A DNA stretch of 64,000 nt from Profundibacterium mesophilum KAUST100406-0324 (GCF_009835145.1 NZ_APKE01000020.1:46137-110136); one strand, 5' to 3'; numbered from the stretch's first letter, positions 10,171 through 18,816 are shown. Numbers and translations are program-made. Notes: generated by a model from the sequence alone, not told the origin.

Positions 10171-11334
10171 ATGCCGATCACCCCGAAACCGCGCCGACAG
10201 CCGGATCAGCGCACCCGGCTCGTGCTGAGCGCGCTTGGCGGCTTGCTGATGGCGACCGGCGCCCACGCGCATGCCGACACGCAATCGGTGGCGGATGGCG
10301 CGCTGGTTTCCCCGAGCGAGATCGTGGATTGCACCCTCGCGAACGGTGAAGGCTCGCAATGCGCGCGCTACGTGGTGAAATATCTGCCCGACGATCTCGA
10401 GATCGGTCCCTTCTGTCCCGCGACCCTGGATGAGGAGGGGGGCATCTGGCACTGGGACGGCGCGGAGGCCGGGCTCTACCGGATCGACGGTGATTTCCTG
10501 CGGCTGCTGGACGAGCAGGGCTACACCTTCTTCAACGAGGCCGGAGAGGTCCATTCCTTCGACATCCGCCTTGAAGCGCCGACCGAGACGAACGAGTGCA
10601 TCCAGGGCTCGGATGATCCGCAGGTCGAGATGACAGTCCTTATCCCCGCGAACCCCGTCATGGCGGATGAGCCGACCAGCCTTGAGACCGTCGCGCAGGT
10701 CGGGATCGGGCTGGACGGTGTTCCGATCTTCGGCGATGCGCCCTCCGTCCTCGATACCGGGCATATGCCGGCGCTCGACACCTGCGGCGGGCATGTCGAT
10801 CCCGGCGGTTGGTATCACTGGCACGCGACGGCCACGGATGTGAACGCGATCTTCGAGATCGAAGGCGTCGATGCGGAATGCGTGAATGTCGAGCAGGATC
10901 AGACGGCACAGTTCGGCTATGCCTTCGACGGGTTCGCGATGTTCGGCCCGCTGAACCACGATGGGTCGGTGCCCGGCGATCTGGATCAATGCGGTGGCCA
11001 TATCGGCCTTGCCGAGGATGGCGGAGATCCCGTCTACCATTACCATTCGGGAGACACGTTCCCCAACTTGCCGGCCTGCCTGATGGGCGTGGTTGCGCAA
11101 GACAACTTCTCGACAAACGCGGCGGGCGGTCTGGGGTCCGCCAATGGCGGCGGGGGGCCCGGTGCGGGTCCCGACTTCGGCGCGATGGCCGAGACCCTGG
11201 GCGTGGATCCCGCCTTGTTGAGGCAGGCCATGGAAGAGGCCGGTGGCCGGAACGCGGATCTGAGGGTGGTTGCGGACCGGCTCGGTGTTGCCGTCGAAGC
11301 CCTGCAGGCGGCCCTGCCAGGGCCCGGTCGATAA
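10171..11334 (+). CDS. Secreted YHYH-domain protein
   Basis: The 387-residue protein has a twin-basic N-terminus and a hydrophobic signal segment ending in AHA (around residue 34). The middle (about residues 180-320) contains histidine-rich signatures CGGHVDPGGWYHWHAT and CGGHIGLAEDGGDPVYHYHS, typical of YHYH-domain proteins, which are exported and possibly metal-binding. Several cysteines occur in the exported part. The last 60 residues form two helix-turn units (AMAETLGVDPALLRQAM and VADRLGVAVEALQAAL), a tail often seen in this family. The start at 10171 has AAAAAGGAGA about ten bases upstream. No catalytic activity is established for the family, and the neighbours give no clue. Confidence 0.82.
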   Translation: MPITPKPRRQPDQRTRLVLSALGGLLMATGAHAHADTQSVADGALVSPSEIVDCTLANGEGSQCARYVVKYLPDDLEIGPFCPATLDEEGGIWHWDGAEAGLYRIDGDFLRLLDEQGYTFFNEAGEVHSFDIRLEAPTETNECIQGSDDPQVEMTVLIPANPVMADEPTSLETVAQVGIGLDGVPIFGDAPSVLDTGHMPALDTCGGHVDPGGWYHWHATATDVNAIFEIEGVDAECVNVEQDQTAQFGYAFDGFAMFGPLNHDGSVPGDLDQCGGHIGLAEDGGDPVYHYHSGDTFPNLPACLMGVVAQDNFSTNAAGGLGSANGGGGPGAGPDFGAMAETLGVDPALLRQAMEEAGGRNADLRVVADRLGVAVEALQAALPGPGR

Positions 11335-11664
11335 CGATCGGCTCTCCCGAAGCGTCCGCGATCCGGGCTCGCCTGTTCCCGGAGCGAGGAGACCGAGCTC
11401 GCGGAGAGACCGGATCGGCGAGGCGCGGCCCAAACGCGCTGCGACGGAATTTCCCGGCGGTAGGTTTGCCAGCGGCTGCCAAGAGGGCCGAAACCCGTGC
11501 CGCGCGAATGCGCAGCCGCTACGCGGTGCACGCCATTTCTCCGGCTCGCTTCGATCCGCCCGTCGCGGGCCATGCCGGTCACGGTAGCCGCGGCACGCAA
11601 CCGGGGGGATGGCCCCACCTCGAGGGATGTCCCCGCCGGCCCTTGGGTATGGCGGGTATCGCCG
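11335..11664. other. Intergenic region between convergent YHYH and TetR genes
   Basis: These 330 bp separate the YHYH stop from the stop of the minus-strand TetR gene. I see no gene with credible codon use or family similarity. A short GGCGGG/CCCGCC inverted repeat spans the TetR stop codon (11651-11674). It lacks a T-tract, so calling it a terminator would be weak. Confidence 0.5.
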
Positions 11665-12192
11665 TTATCCCGCCTCGCGGCTTCGCAAACCATGCCCGAG
11701 GCGCTTGGCGCTGATCACCGCGGCATCGGTGTGCAGCGACCATGCCTGCGTGAGGCCTTCCATGAGCACCAGAAGCTCGATCTCGCGCCCGGCAAGCCCG
11801 GTGGCCTCTCCCGCGCGATGGGCCACCTCGGCCTTGTGCCGCGAGAGCACCTCGCGCAGCGGCACGCTTCCCGGATCGGCCGCCACCGCACCGTGGAACA
11901 GACAGCCATGCGCGGTCTCTGTCGCCAACCATGTCCCGACACGTTCGAGCAGCGCGTCGAGCGCGGCCTCCGGCCCGTCCGGCAGCCGGTCGAAAAGATG
12001 CGCCAGGTAGCGCGCGTGCCGATGCTCCAGCGCCGCCAGCACCATGTCGGCGCGCGAGGGCATGTATTTGTAGAGCGTGCGCAGGCTGACGCCGGCCGCA
12101 TCGCGCAGATCCTCGACGCTGGGCTCGGCGAAGCCGCGGGCGGCGAAGGCCCGCTCCAGTCCGGCGGCAATTCTGATCATCGTATCGGTCAT
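11665..12192 (-). CDS. TetR-family transcriptional regulator
   Basis: The 175-residue protein has an N-terminal TetR helix-turn-helix (residues about 5-50), with AAGLERAFAARGF, VEDLRDAAGVSLRTLYKYM and the following SRADMVLAAL helix. The C-terminal ligand domain is divergent, so the inducer cannot be named. It is divergently transcribed from the MDR oxidoreductase at 12262. The 69-bp gap holds two identical-spacing palindromes (GTAGAG-N6-YTCTAC), strongly suggesting that it represses the neighbour and itself. Confidence 0.9.
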   Translation of the reverse strand: MTDTMIRIAAGLERAFAARGFAEPSVEDLRDAAGVSLRTLYKYMPSRADMVLAALEHRHARYLAHLFDRLPDGPEAALDALLERVGTWLATETAHGCLFHGAVAADPGSVPLREVLSRHKAEVAHRAGEATGLAGREIELLVLMEGLTQAWSLHTDAAVISAKRLGHGLRSREAG

Positions 12193-12194
12193 GC

Positions 12195-12223
12195 TTGACG
12201 ATGTAGAGTGGTCCCTCTACCTA
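12195..12223 (+). promoter_or_regulatory. Predicted promoter of the MDR oxidoreductase gene
   Basis: TTGACG and TACCTA are 17 bp apart. The first GTAGAG-N6-CTCTAC palindrome lies between and over these hexamers, an arrangement expected for repression by the divergent TetR protein. The -10 match is moderate. Confidence 0.45.
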
Positions 12224-12246
12224 CGCAAGTAGAGCAACCCTTCTAC
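12203..12246. promoter_or_regulatory. Paired TetR operators, GTAGAG-N6-(C/T)TCTAC
   Basis: Two inverted repeats with the same half-site and same 6-bp spacer lie at 12203-12220 (GTAGAG, TGGTCC, CTCTAC) and 12229-12246 (GTAGAG, CAACCC, TTCTAC), 26 bp centre to centre. They sit between the divergent TetR and oxidoreductase genes. The repetition of half-site and spacing makes a chance origin unlikely. Confidence 0.8.
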
Positions 12247-12261
12247 CAAAGGAGCAATCCG

Positions 12262-13332
12262 ATGATCCTCCCCGATATGATGAAGGCCATGGTCCTGACC
12301 GGGCATGGCGGCCTCGATCGGCTGGAATGGCGCGAGGATGTGCCGGTGCCGCATGCGCAGGCGGGCGAGGTGCTGATCCGGGTCGGCGCCGGGGCGGTGA
12401 ACAATACCGATGTGAACACCCGCACAGGCTGGTATTCCAAGGCGGTGCGCGGGGATACCGGGTCGGCGGCGGCCCGGGGCTATGATGGCGCCTCCGACGG
12501 CGATGGGGGCTGGTCCGGCGCGCTGAGCTTTCCGCGCATCCAGGGCGCCGATTGCTGCGGCGAGATCGCCGCGGTGGGCGAGGGGGTGGACCCGGCCCGC
12601 ATCGGCGAGCGGGTGCTGGTGCGGCCCATGCACCGGCCCGAGGGCGGCGACGCCGACGCGCTCGTCACCTTTGGCTCGGAGCGCGACGGTGGCTTTGCCG
12701 AATACGCGGCAATCGGCGCCGAGAATGCGATCCGGGTCGACAGCGTGCTTTCGGACGTGGAACTCGCCACCTTTCCCTGCGCCTTCTCGACCGCCGAGGG
12801 GATGATCCAGCGCGCGGGCCTCGGGGCCGAGCGGGTGCTGATCACCGGGGCTTCTGGCGGTGTCGGCTCGGCGGCGGTGCAGCTGGCAAAGCGGCGCGGC
12901 GCGCATGTCACGGCGGTGACCGGTCCGGCCAAGGCGGATGCGCTCCGCGGCCTCGGCGCCGACGCGATCCTGCGCCGCGACGACACGGTGCCCGAGGATG
13001 CTTTCGACGTGGTGCTCGATCTGGTGGGCGGTGCGCGCTGGCCCATGTTGCTCGAGGCGCTGGCGGTGCGCGGGCGTTACGTGACCTCCGGTGCGATCGC
13101 CGGGCCGATCGTCGAGCTCGACCTGCGCACGCTCTATCTGAAGGACCTGACGCTGACCGGCAGCACCCGGCAGGCGCCGAGCGTCTTCACCGATCTGGTA
13201 GGCTATATCGAGCGCGGCGAGATCCGGCCCGTCCTCGCCGAAACCTATCCCCTGCACGAGCTGCGCGCGGCGCAGGAGGCGTTTCTCGAGAAGGCGCATA
13301 TAGGCAAGATCGGGATCGCGGTCGCAGGCTGA
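12262..13332 (+). CDS. MDR-superfamily oxidoreductase (quinone oxidoreductase-like)
   Basis: The 356-residue protein has a GroES-like N-terminal domain (AMVLTGHGGLDRLEWRED, IRVGAGAVNNTDVNTR) and a Rossmann domain with the NADPH motif GASGGVGSAAVQLAKRRGA near residue 200. The C-terminal stretch PVLAETYPLHELRAAQEAF is the usual MDR end. The catalytic zinc ligands of classic alcohol dehydrogenases are not evident, so a quinone- or enone-reductase type is more likely than a true zinc alcohol dehydrogenase. The ATG at 12262 follows AAAGGAG at a good distance. Control by the divergent TetR protein through the paired operators is inferred. Confidence 0.88.
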   Translation: MILPDMMKAMVLTGHGGLDRLEWREDVPVPHAQAGEVLIRVGAGAVNNTDVNTRTGWYSKAVRGDTGSAAARGYDGASDGDGGWSGALSFPRIQGADCCGEIAAVGEGVDPARIGERVLVRPMHRPEGGDADALVTFGSERDGGFAEYAAIGAENAIRVDSVLSDVELATFPCAFSTAEGMIQRAGLGAERVLITGASGGVGSAAVQLAKRRGAHVTAVTGPAKADALRGLGADAILRRDDTVPEDAFDVVLDLVGGARWPMLLEALAVRGRYVTSGAIAGPIVELDLRTLYLKDLTLTGSTRQAPSVFTDLVGYIERGEIRPVLAETYPLHELRAAQEAFLEKAHIGKIGIAVAG

Positions 13333-13418
13333 CGCGGGATCCCGGCCCTCTCCTGGCCTCGCCGGGTCACATCGCGCCATGATGCCGCCCCGCCCATTCC
13401 CGCGGGCCGGACGCGCGA

Positions 13419-14015
13419 TCAGTCCGGCGGGCCGTAATGGGCAAGGACCATGTCGATGCAGTCGGCGATGACGGCATCGGCATCCACCCCCGCCTTCGCA
13501 CCCATTAGGAATTGCGGCCAGACAAGGAAGTGCTTCACCATCGACAGGAGCTGGCCTGCCGCGAAACCGGGGTCGCCTTGCCGCAGCGCGCCGGCCTGCA
13601 TGGCCTCCGCGATCAGGGCCTGGATCGGGCCATCCTGCATCGCGGCCCTGGCGAAGAAGGCCTGCGCCAGATCCTGATCGCGCAGAAGCTCCGACATGAC
13701 CAGCCGGTTCAGACCCATGTATTCCTCGCCGGTCAGATGGCCAACGTAGTCCTGCACTGCCGAGAACAGCTGGCCTCGCAGGGGCGCGCCGGGCAGGTAG
13801 CGCAGCTTCGGCGTGGCCGCGATCTCTTCGAGCAGGATGTCGGTGATCGCCTGGAACAGCACCTCCTTGCTTTCGAAATGCTTGTAGAGCGTTCGCTTGG
13901 ACACCTCGGCCAGTTCCGCGATGCGGTTCACGCGCGCGGCGGGAAAACCCTGCTCGCGGAATTCGCGGATCGCCGCATCCAGAATATCTTTTCTCTTCTT
14001 TTCAATCAGTTTCAT
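13419..14015 (-). CDS. TetR-family transcriptional regulator
   Basis: The 198-residue product has a canonical TetR DNA-binding domain: KKRKDILDAAIREFREQGF, VNRIAELAEVSKRTLYKHF and SKEVLFQAI (residues about 5-55). The C-terminal domain resembles the TetR_C group with FLVWPQFLMG near the end. I chose the ATG at 14015 because it has GGCGGAACGG upstream, and because an earlier in-frame ATG at 14051 would place one operator inside the coding region. It is divergent from the aldo-keto reductase at 14136, with two near-identical palindromes between them. Confidence 0.92.
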   Translation of the reverse strand: MKLIEKKRKDILDAAIREFREQGFPAARVNRIAELAEVSKRTLYKHFESKEVLFQAITDILLEEIAATPKLRYLPGAPLRGQLFSAVQDYVGHLTGEEYMGLNRLVMSELLRDQDLAQAFFARAAMQDGPIQALIAEAMQAGALRQGDPGFAAGQLLSMVKHFLVWPQFLMGAKAGVDADAVIADCIDMVLAHYGPPD

Positions 14016-14042
14016 CGATTCCGTTCCGCCGAACTGCATCTT

Positions 14043-14102
14043 TGTAAACACTAGGGTTTACATTTTGCGCCGCTCTCTCCTATGTAAACACCACGGTTTA
14101 CA
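14043..14102. promoter_or_regulatory. Paired TetR operators, TGTAAAC-N6-GTTTACA
   Basis: Two perfect palindromes with the same 7-bp arms and 6-bp spacers lie at 14043-14062 (spacer ACTAGG) and 14083-14102 (spacer ACCACG), 40 bp centre to centre, about four helical turns. They fill the gap between the TetR gene and the aldo-keto reductase gene. The arms are the same in both copies while the spacers differ, as expected for protein-recognised half-sites. Confidence 0.88.
14057..14086 (+). promoter_or_regulatory. Predicted promoter of the aldo-keto reductase gene
   Basis: TTTACA (14057-14062) and TATGTA (14081-14086) are 18 bp apart. Each hexamer overlaps one of the two TGTAAAC palindromes, so a bound repressor would cover both promoter elements. 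Confidence 0.5.
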
Positions 14103-14135
14103 AACGCAAGCGCCGCGGCGCGAAAGGGTATCGTG

Positions 14136-15161
14136 ATGAAATACAGGCAACTTGGGCAGTCTGGCCTTTACGTGTCGGAGCTGACGCTCGGCACCATGAC
14201 CTTCGACAACGAGGGCGGCAGCTATGCGGGCATCATGGGCGCCACGGGGCAGGAGCTGGCCACGCGCATGGTCGATCTGTCGATCGAGGCGGGGATCAAC
14301 ATCTTCGACACGGCCAACGTCTACAGCTCGGGCGTCTCCGAGGAGATGCTCGGCCGCGCGCTGGGTGCCCGGCGCAAGGACATGCTGATCGCCACCAAGC
14401 TTGCCAGCACCCTGAGCACCGGGCCGAACGATCTGGGCAGCAGCCGGCTCGCCATCATGCGCGAGGTCGAGGCAAGTCTGAAGCGGCTCGGCACCGATTA
14501 CATCGACCTCTATCAGGTCCATACCTTCGATTATACCACCCCGCTCGAAGAGACGCTGCGCGCGCTGGATGACCTCGTGCGGCAGGGCAAGGTGCGCTAT
14601 ATCGGCCTGTCGAACTTCGCCGGCTGGCAGATCGCCAAGGCAGACGGGCTGGCGCGGCAGCTGGGCTGCGAACGCTTCGTCTCCGCGCAATCCTATTACA
14701 GCCTCGTGGGACGCGAGCTGGAACGGGAGATCCTCCCGGCGGTGCGCGATCTCGGGCTCGGCACCTTTATCTACAGCCCGCTCGCAAGCGGCTTTCTGAG
14801 CGGCAAGTACGCCCGTGACGGCGAAGCCGCGGGCCGGCGCTCGGGCTTCGACTTTCCCCCGGTCGACAAGGATCAGGGCTTCGGCATCCTCGATGTGCTG
14901 GCCGGGATCGCCGAGGCGAAGAACGCCTCGGTCGCGCAGGTCGCCCTGGCTTGGCTGCTGCACAAGCCGGGCGTGACCAGCGTGATCGTCGGCGCGCGCA
15001 AGCAAGAGCAGTTGGTCGATAATCTCGGGGCTGCCGATATCGCGCTGGGCGACGAGGAGATGGCGCGGCTCGACGCGGTCAGCGCGCTGAGGCCCGAATA
15101 TCCCGGCTACCTGCCACGGATGCGGCGCGGCGACAGCCTCTTCGCCCGCCGCGCCGGCTGA
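14136..15161 (+). CDS. Aldo-keto reductase
   Basis: The 341-residue protein is a TIM-barrel NADPH-dependent aldo-keto reductase. The catalytic tetrad is visible as Asp and Tyr in FDTANVYSSGVSEEMLG, Lys in IATKLAS and His in YQVHTFD. The cofactor-binding end has GVTSVIVGARKQEQLVDNL. It opens KYRQLGQSGLYVSELTLGTMTF, the common start of the YajO/YghZ-like group, which reduces aldehydes and ketones in the cytosol. A GTG lies directly before the chosen ATG. It is probably induced when the divergent TetR repressor binds its ligand. The SDR gene 54 bp downstream may share the transcript. Confidence 0.93.
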   Translation: MKYRQLGQSGLYVSELTLGTMTFDNEGGSYAGIMGATGQELATRMVDLSIEAGINIFDTANVYSSGVSEEMLGRALGARRKDMLIATKLASTLSTGPNDLGSSRLAIMREVEASLKRLGTDYIDLYQVHTFDYTTPLEETLRALDDLVRQGKVRYIGLSNFAGWQIAKADGLARQLGCERFVSAQSYYSLVGRELEREILPAVRDLGLGTFIYSPLASGFLSGKYARDGEAAGRRSGFDFPPVDKDQGFGILDVLAGIAEAKNASVAQVALAWLLHKPGVTSVIVGARKQEQLVDNLGAADIALGDEEMARLDAVSALRPEYPGYLPRMRRGDSLFARRAG

Positions 15162-15215
15162 GCACGCTCAAGGACAACCGGCATCCGGCCGCCACCGCAT
15201 CGAAGGATCAAGACG

Positions 15216-16163
15216 ATGGAACAGACCCAATTCGGACCCGAGGGTTGGACGCCGGGCCGCCTCGGCACCCTTTCCGGCAAGACCTATGTCATTACCGGCG
15301 CCAATGCCGGGGCGGGCTTTCAGGCCGCGCGCATCCTGCTGGGCAAGGGCGCCCGGGTCGTGATGCTCAACCGAAGCGCCGAGAAATCCGCCGCGGCCGT
15401 TCAGGAGCTCAAACAGGAATTCGGCACGGATGCCGAGATTGGCTTCGTCCGGATGGACCTGGCTGAACAGGCCTCGGTGCGCGCCGCCGCCCGAGAGGTG
15501 CTGAGGACCGTGCCGCGCATCGACGCGCTGATCTGCAACGCGGCCATTGCGCAGGTGCCGACGCGCAAGCTCACGCCGGACGGCTTCGAGAGTCAGCTCG
15601 GCACCAACCATTACGGTCATTTCACCCTGTGCGGGATGCTCTTCGACCGCATCGAGGAGACGCGGGGCCGGATCGTGGTCGTGGCGAGCCTCGGGTACAA
15701 GATGGGCCTGCGCACCATCCGTTTCGACGACATGAACTGGGAGAAGGGCTACAGCGCGAACCCCGCCTACAGCCAGAGCAAGCTGGCACAGATGATGTTC
15801 GCCTACGAGCTTCAGGACCGGGTGAGCGCCGCGGGCCGCGCCGTCGAGATCCGTGTCTGCCATCCCGGTTCCTCGCGCACCTCGCTCATCACCACCAGCG
15901 GCGGTTGGGGCACCCGGATCATGTTCAAGCTGATGTCGCTCTCGCCCATGGTGCAGTCGGCCGAGAAGGGCGCCTACCCGGAAGTCATGTGCGCCACGCA
16001 GGACGGGCTTGCGGAGCGTGCGCTCTACGGGCCCACCGGGCGGATGGAATGGGTGGGTCCGGTCGGGCGCGGCACGCTGGAGCCCCACGCCCATGACAAG
16101 CCGGTCATGGTCCGGCTCTGGGAGCGCTCGGAGCGGGACACAGGCTTCACCTGGTCGCTGTGA
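15216..16163 (+). CDS. Short-chain dehydrogenase/reductase
   Basis: The 315-residue protein has the SDR cofactor motif TGANAGAGF near residue 28, the NAG-type motif CNAAIAQ, and the active-site pair YSQSK around residue 185. The Gly motif (TGxNxGxG) and the length resemble retinol-dehydrogenase-like, light-dependent protochlorophyllide-reductase-type SDRs. It lies 54 bp after the aldo-keto reductase, in the same direction, and could be expressed from the same TetR-controlled promoter. A long hairpin begins five bases after the stop codon. Confidence 0.9.
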   Translation: MEQTQFGPEGWTPGRLGTLSGKTYVITGANAGAGFQAARILLGKGARVVMLNRSAEKSAAAVQELKQEFGTDAEIGFVRMDLAEQASVRAAAREVLRTVPRIDALICNAAIAQVPTRKLTPDGFESQLGTNHYGHFTLCGMLFDRIEETRGRIVVVASLGYKMGLRTIRFDDMNWEKGYSANPAYSQSKLAQMMFAYELQDRVSAAGRAVEIRVCHPGSSRTSLITTSGGWGTRIMFKLMSLSPMVQSAEKGAYPEVMCATQDGLAERALYGPTGRMEWVGPVGRGTLEPHAHDKPVMVRLWERSERDTGFTWSL

Positions 16164-16167
16164 CCCC

Positions 16168-16232
16168 GCCTCCGCCTTCTTGCCGTCCCCACGGGGGCAG
16201 CCCCTCGTCGCCCCCGTGGCGGCAGGGGAGGC
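16168..16232. terminator. Long interrupted hairpin after the SDR gene
   Basis: A perfect 10-bp stem CCACGGGGGC (16189-16198) with GCCCCCGTGG (16210-16219) is extended outward by TGCCG/CGGCA and GCCTCC/GGAGGC with small bulges. It starts right after the SDR stop and sits between two convergent genes. It lacks a T-tract, but position and stability suggest a transcript end on one or both strands. Confidence 0.55.
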
Positions 16233-16420
16233 TGGCCATGGACGGCGCGGCGGCCGCCGGCGACCGGGCGCGGGGCTGCTCCCGCCCGGCCCGGCCCGGC
16301 AGAACCCGGCGCGGGCGGGCCGCGATCTTTCGGGCAGATCCGTGCCATTCGCCGTGACGGCCGCCCCAAGGCTCCGCCCGCCGGCGAATGCGCCTTGGGT
16401 TGCCGGAGCGCCGTGGTTTC

Positions 16421-17236
16421 CTATCGCCGCGGCGGCAGGTGATCGGCGATGAGCCCCTCGATCGCCTCGACGATGACGCGTACCCGCTCGCGATCCCCGG
16501 CCTCCGCCTGGGGTTGTGCGAAACGCCCGGCGTCATTGTCGAAATACCGGCCCGAGGCGCCGGCGAAGGCGTCCGACAGGGCCGCGCGCACAAGGATATC
16601 GGCGCCGATGCCGATATCGTTTCCGGCAACGCCGAAGCCCTCCTTGACCATGCGGGTCGCAAGGAGCGAGCCGGGGTTCACGGCCACGGTGACCGGACCG
16701 TCGGGGCCGAGCTCGGCGGCAAGGGCCTGCGACCAGATCGTCAGGGCGAGCTTGCTCTGCGCATAGGCGTCCATCGCGGCGAGGGGGCGCCCATCCGTCA
16801 GCGCGCCGAGATCGACCGGCGCCTGCGCGGCCGATGAAAGATGGATGATGCGTCCGCCGGCGGGGATCGACGGCAGCAGGCGGCGGGTCAGAAGGGCGGG
16901 GGCAAGGGTGTTGACCGCAAAACGCAGATCGAGCCCGCCCGGCAGGCGCGCATCCGCGCTCTTGAGCACGCCGGCATTGTTGATCAGCACGTCGAGGCGG
17001 TCATGACGCGCGGCAACCTTCTCGGCCAGGCCGGCCACTTCGCCAAGCTGCGACATCTCGGCGCGATAGGTCTCGACCGGGCCGGCGCCGGCGATTGCGC
17101 GCAGCTCCGAGGCCGCCGCATCGAGCTTGCCCGGATCGCGGCCATGCAAGAGCAGGTGATGGCCCTCGGTGGCGAGGCGGCGGGCCGTCTCGCGGCCGAT
17201 GCCGTCGCTCGCTCCGGTGATCAGGATGGTCTTCAT
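16421..17236 (-). CDS. Short-chain dehydrogenase/reductase
   Basis: The 271-residue protein opens with the classic SDR motif TGASDGIGRETARRLA. It has the structural NNAGV motif near residue 88, a catalytic Ser in IIHLSSAAQ, and the YAQSK pair around residue 160. This places it in the cytosolic NAD(P)H-dependent oxidoreductases; the WW-domain-oxidoreductase/retinol-dehydrogenase-like group is nearest by eye. It follows the MDR oxidoreductase at 17386 in the same direction after 149 bp. The substrate is unknown. Confidence 0.9.
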   Translation of the reverse strand: MKTILITGASDGIGRETARRLATEGHHLLLHGRDPGKLDAAASELRAIAGAGPVETYRAEMSQLGEVAGLAEKVAARHDRLDVLINNAGVLKSADARLPGGLDLRFAVNTLAPALLTRRLLPSIPAGGRIIHLSSAAQAPVDLGALTDGRPLAAMDAYAQSKLALTIWSQALAAELGPDGPVTVAVNPGSLLATRMVKEGFGVAGNDIGIGADILVRAALSDAFAGASGRYFDNDAGRFAQPQAEAGDRERVRVIVEAIEGLIADHLPPRR

Positions 17237-17385
17237 GTCGGTCTCCTCGGCAGGCGGGGCGCGGCGAAGGCCGCAAGGGGGGATTTCGCCCCCCGGCGCG
17301 GGCCGATCGTGGCCGGCCCCGGGGGGTCATCGTCGCGCTCGGGCGGCGCGCCTGGTGCGGCGGGGCCGCCGCGGGGCAGGGCGGC

Positions 17386-18390
17386 CTAGAATCCGCCGAG
17401 CACCTGCTTGCCGATCACCCGGCCGCTCTCCTGGCGTTCATGGGCGGCGCGCAGCCTCCCGGCCTCCAGCGGCCCGAGCCGCTGGGTGACGGTCGAGAGC
17501 AGGGTGCCGTCGTCGATCATCTGCGATACCCGGTTCAGCAGATCGCGCTGCGCGGCGATGTCCTCGGTGCCGAACATCGAGCGGGTGAACATGAATTCCC
17601 AGGAGATGGTCAGCGCCTTGGGCTTGCCCGGCTTGATGTCGAAATCCTTCGGATCGTCGATCAGCGTGACATGCCCGCGCGGGGCGATCAGCGCGACGAT
17701 CTGCTCCCAGTGCTGCCCGGTGGCCGTCAGGGCCGCGACATAGCGCGGCGCGAGACCGAGCGCGCTCACCTGCGCGGCAAGCGGTTCGCGGTGGTCGATC
17801 ACGTGATCGGCGCCCATCTTGCGCACCCATGCGCGCGTCTCGTCGCGCGAGGCGGTGGCGATCACCGTCAGCCCGGTCAGCGCCTTCGCCAGCTGTATCA
17901 GGATCGAGCCGACCCCGCCGGCGCCGCCGATCACCAGGATCGCCTCGCCGTCGCCGCCGCCCTCGGGAATGCGGAAACTGTCGAAGAGCATCTCCCAGGC
18001 GGTGATCGCGGTCAGCGGCAGACCGGCGGCCTCCTCGAAATCGAGGCTCTCGGGCTTGCGGCCAACGATGCGCTCGTCGACGGCATGCAGCTCGGCATTG
18101 GTGCCGGGGCGGGTCACGTCGCCGGCATAAAACACCGTGTCGCCGGGCTTGTAGACCGTGACCGCGTCGCCGGTCTCGCGCACGATGCCGGCCGCGTCGA
18201 ATCCAAGGATCCGGTGGCCGGCCTCGGGCGCTGCGGCCGCGCGCAGTTTCGTGTCGACCGGATTGACCGACACACCGCGCACCTCGACCAGCAGGTCATG
18301 CGGGCCGATCTCGGGGCGCGCAGCCGTGACTTCGACCAATGCGCCGGGGGCGTCGATCGGGCCGGCTGTATCGTATCCAATGGCTTTCAT
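17386..18390 (-). CDS. Zinc-type alcohol dehydrogenase-like MDR protein (quinone reductase type)
   Basis: The 334-residue protein starts [18 protein letters not shown]. It has the GroES-like segment [14 protein letters not shown], the cofactor motif [16 protein letters not shown] near residue 160, and [12 protein letters not shown]. These match the zinc-type alcohol dehydrogenase-like subfamily of MDR proteins, which generally reduce quinones or enones and bind no catalytic zinc. The ATG at 18390 has GGAG upstream; another in-frame ATG at 18426 is possible. It is transcribed toward the SDR at 16421. Confidence 0.88.
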   Translation of the reverse strand: MKAIGYDTAGPIDAPGALVEVTAARPEIGPHDLLVEVRGVSVNPVDTKLRAAAAPEAGHRILGFDAAGIVRETGDAVTVYKPGDTVFYAGDVTRPGTNAELHAVDERIVGRKPESLDFEEAAGLPLTAITAWEMLFDSFRIPEGGGDGEAILVIGGAGGVGSILIQLAKALTGLTVIATASRDETRAWVRKMGADHVIDHREPLAAQVSALGLAPRYVAALTATGQHWEQIVALIAPRGHVTLIDDPKDFDIKPGKPKALTISWEFMFTRSMFGTEDIAAQRDLLNRVSQMIDDGTLLSTVTQRLGPLEAGRLRAAHERQESGRVIGKQVLGGF

Positions 18391-18816
18391 CCGTTTCGTC
18401 TCCAGATCATGTTCACTTGCCGTCATGGGTAAGCCTTGCGGGAAAGACAGAAAAGGCAAACTCTGGAGTTCAGAATTCGCCTTCCGGATATAATCCCCGG
18501 ACAGGACGGCCCGCCTCCTCCCGGGATGGCCGCCGAACGGCGCGGTATCGGTCCGGGGCTGCGGGTGCCGTCGGCTTGCCGGAAAGACGCGCGCGATCTT
18601 GCGCCCCCGTGATCGCCCCTTCTGGACAGGCGCGCGGGATAGCAGGTAGATGGGCGCGCGCGAACAGACCCGTGCGAACAGGCCCGTGCGGTCAAGCACG
18701 TGCGGCCCCGCCCACGCGCAGGGGTCCATGCAGATGAGAGGGGCGCCCGTGATGGCAAAGCCGAACACCCCGCCCCCTGTGGCGCGCGGCCCGTGCCGGG
18801 ACCGGCCGGACCGGTG
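18391..18816. other. Divergent intergenic region between MDR and DMT-exporter genes
   Basis: No gene is credible here. Near the MDR start lies a small dyad, AACTC-TG-GAGTT (18459-18470), followed by GAATTC. A TATAAT sequence occurs at 18489-18494 on the plus strand without a convincing -35 partner at standard spacing. These could belong to divergent promoters controlled by an unlinked regulator. The remaining sequence is featureless and GC-rich. Confidence 0.4.

Noticed and set aside
9852..10349. A 165-codon plus-strand frame overlapping the start of the YHYH gene
   Set aside because: Wrong frame relative to the well-supported YHYH gene, with no motifs and antisense-like composition.
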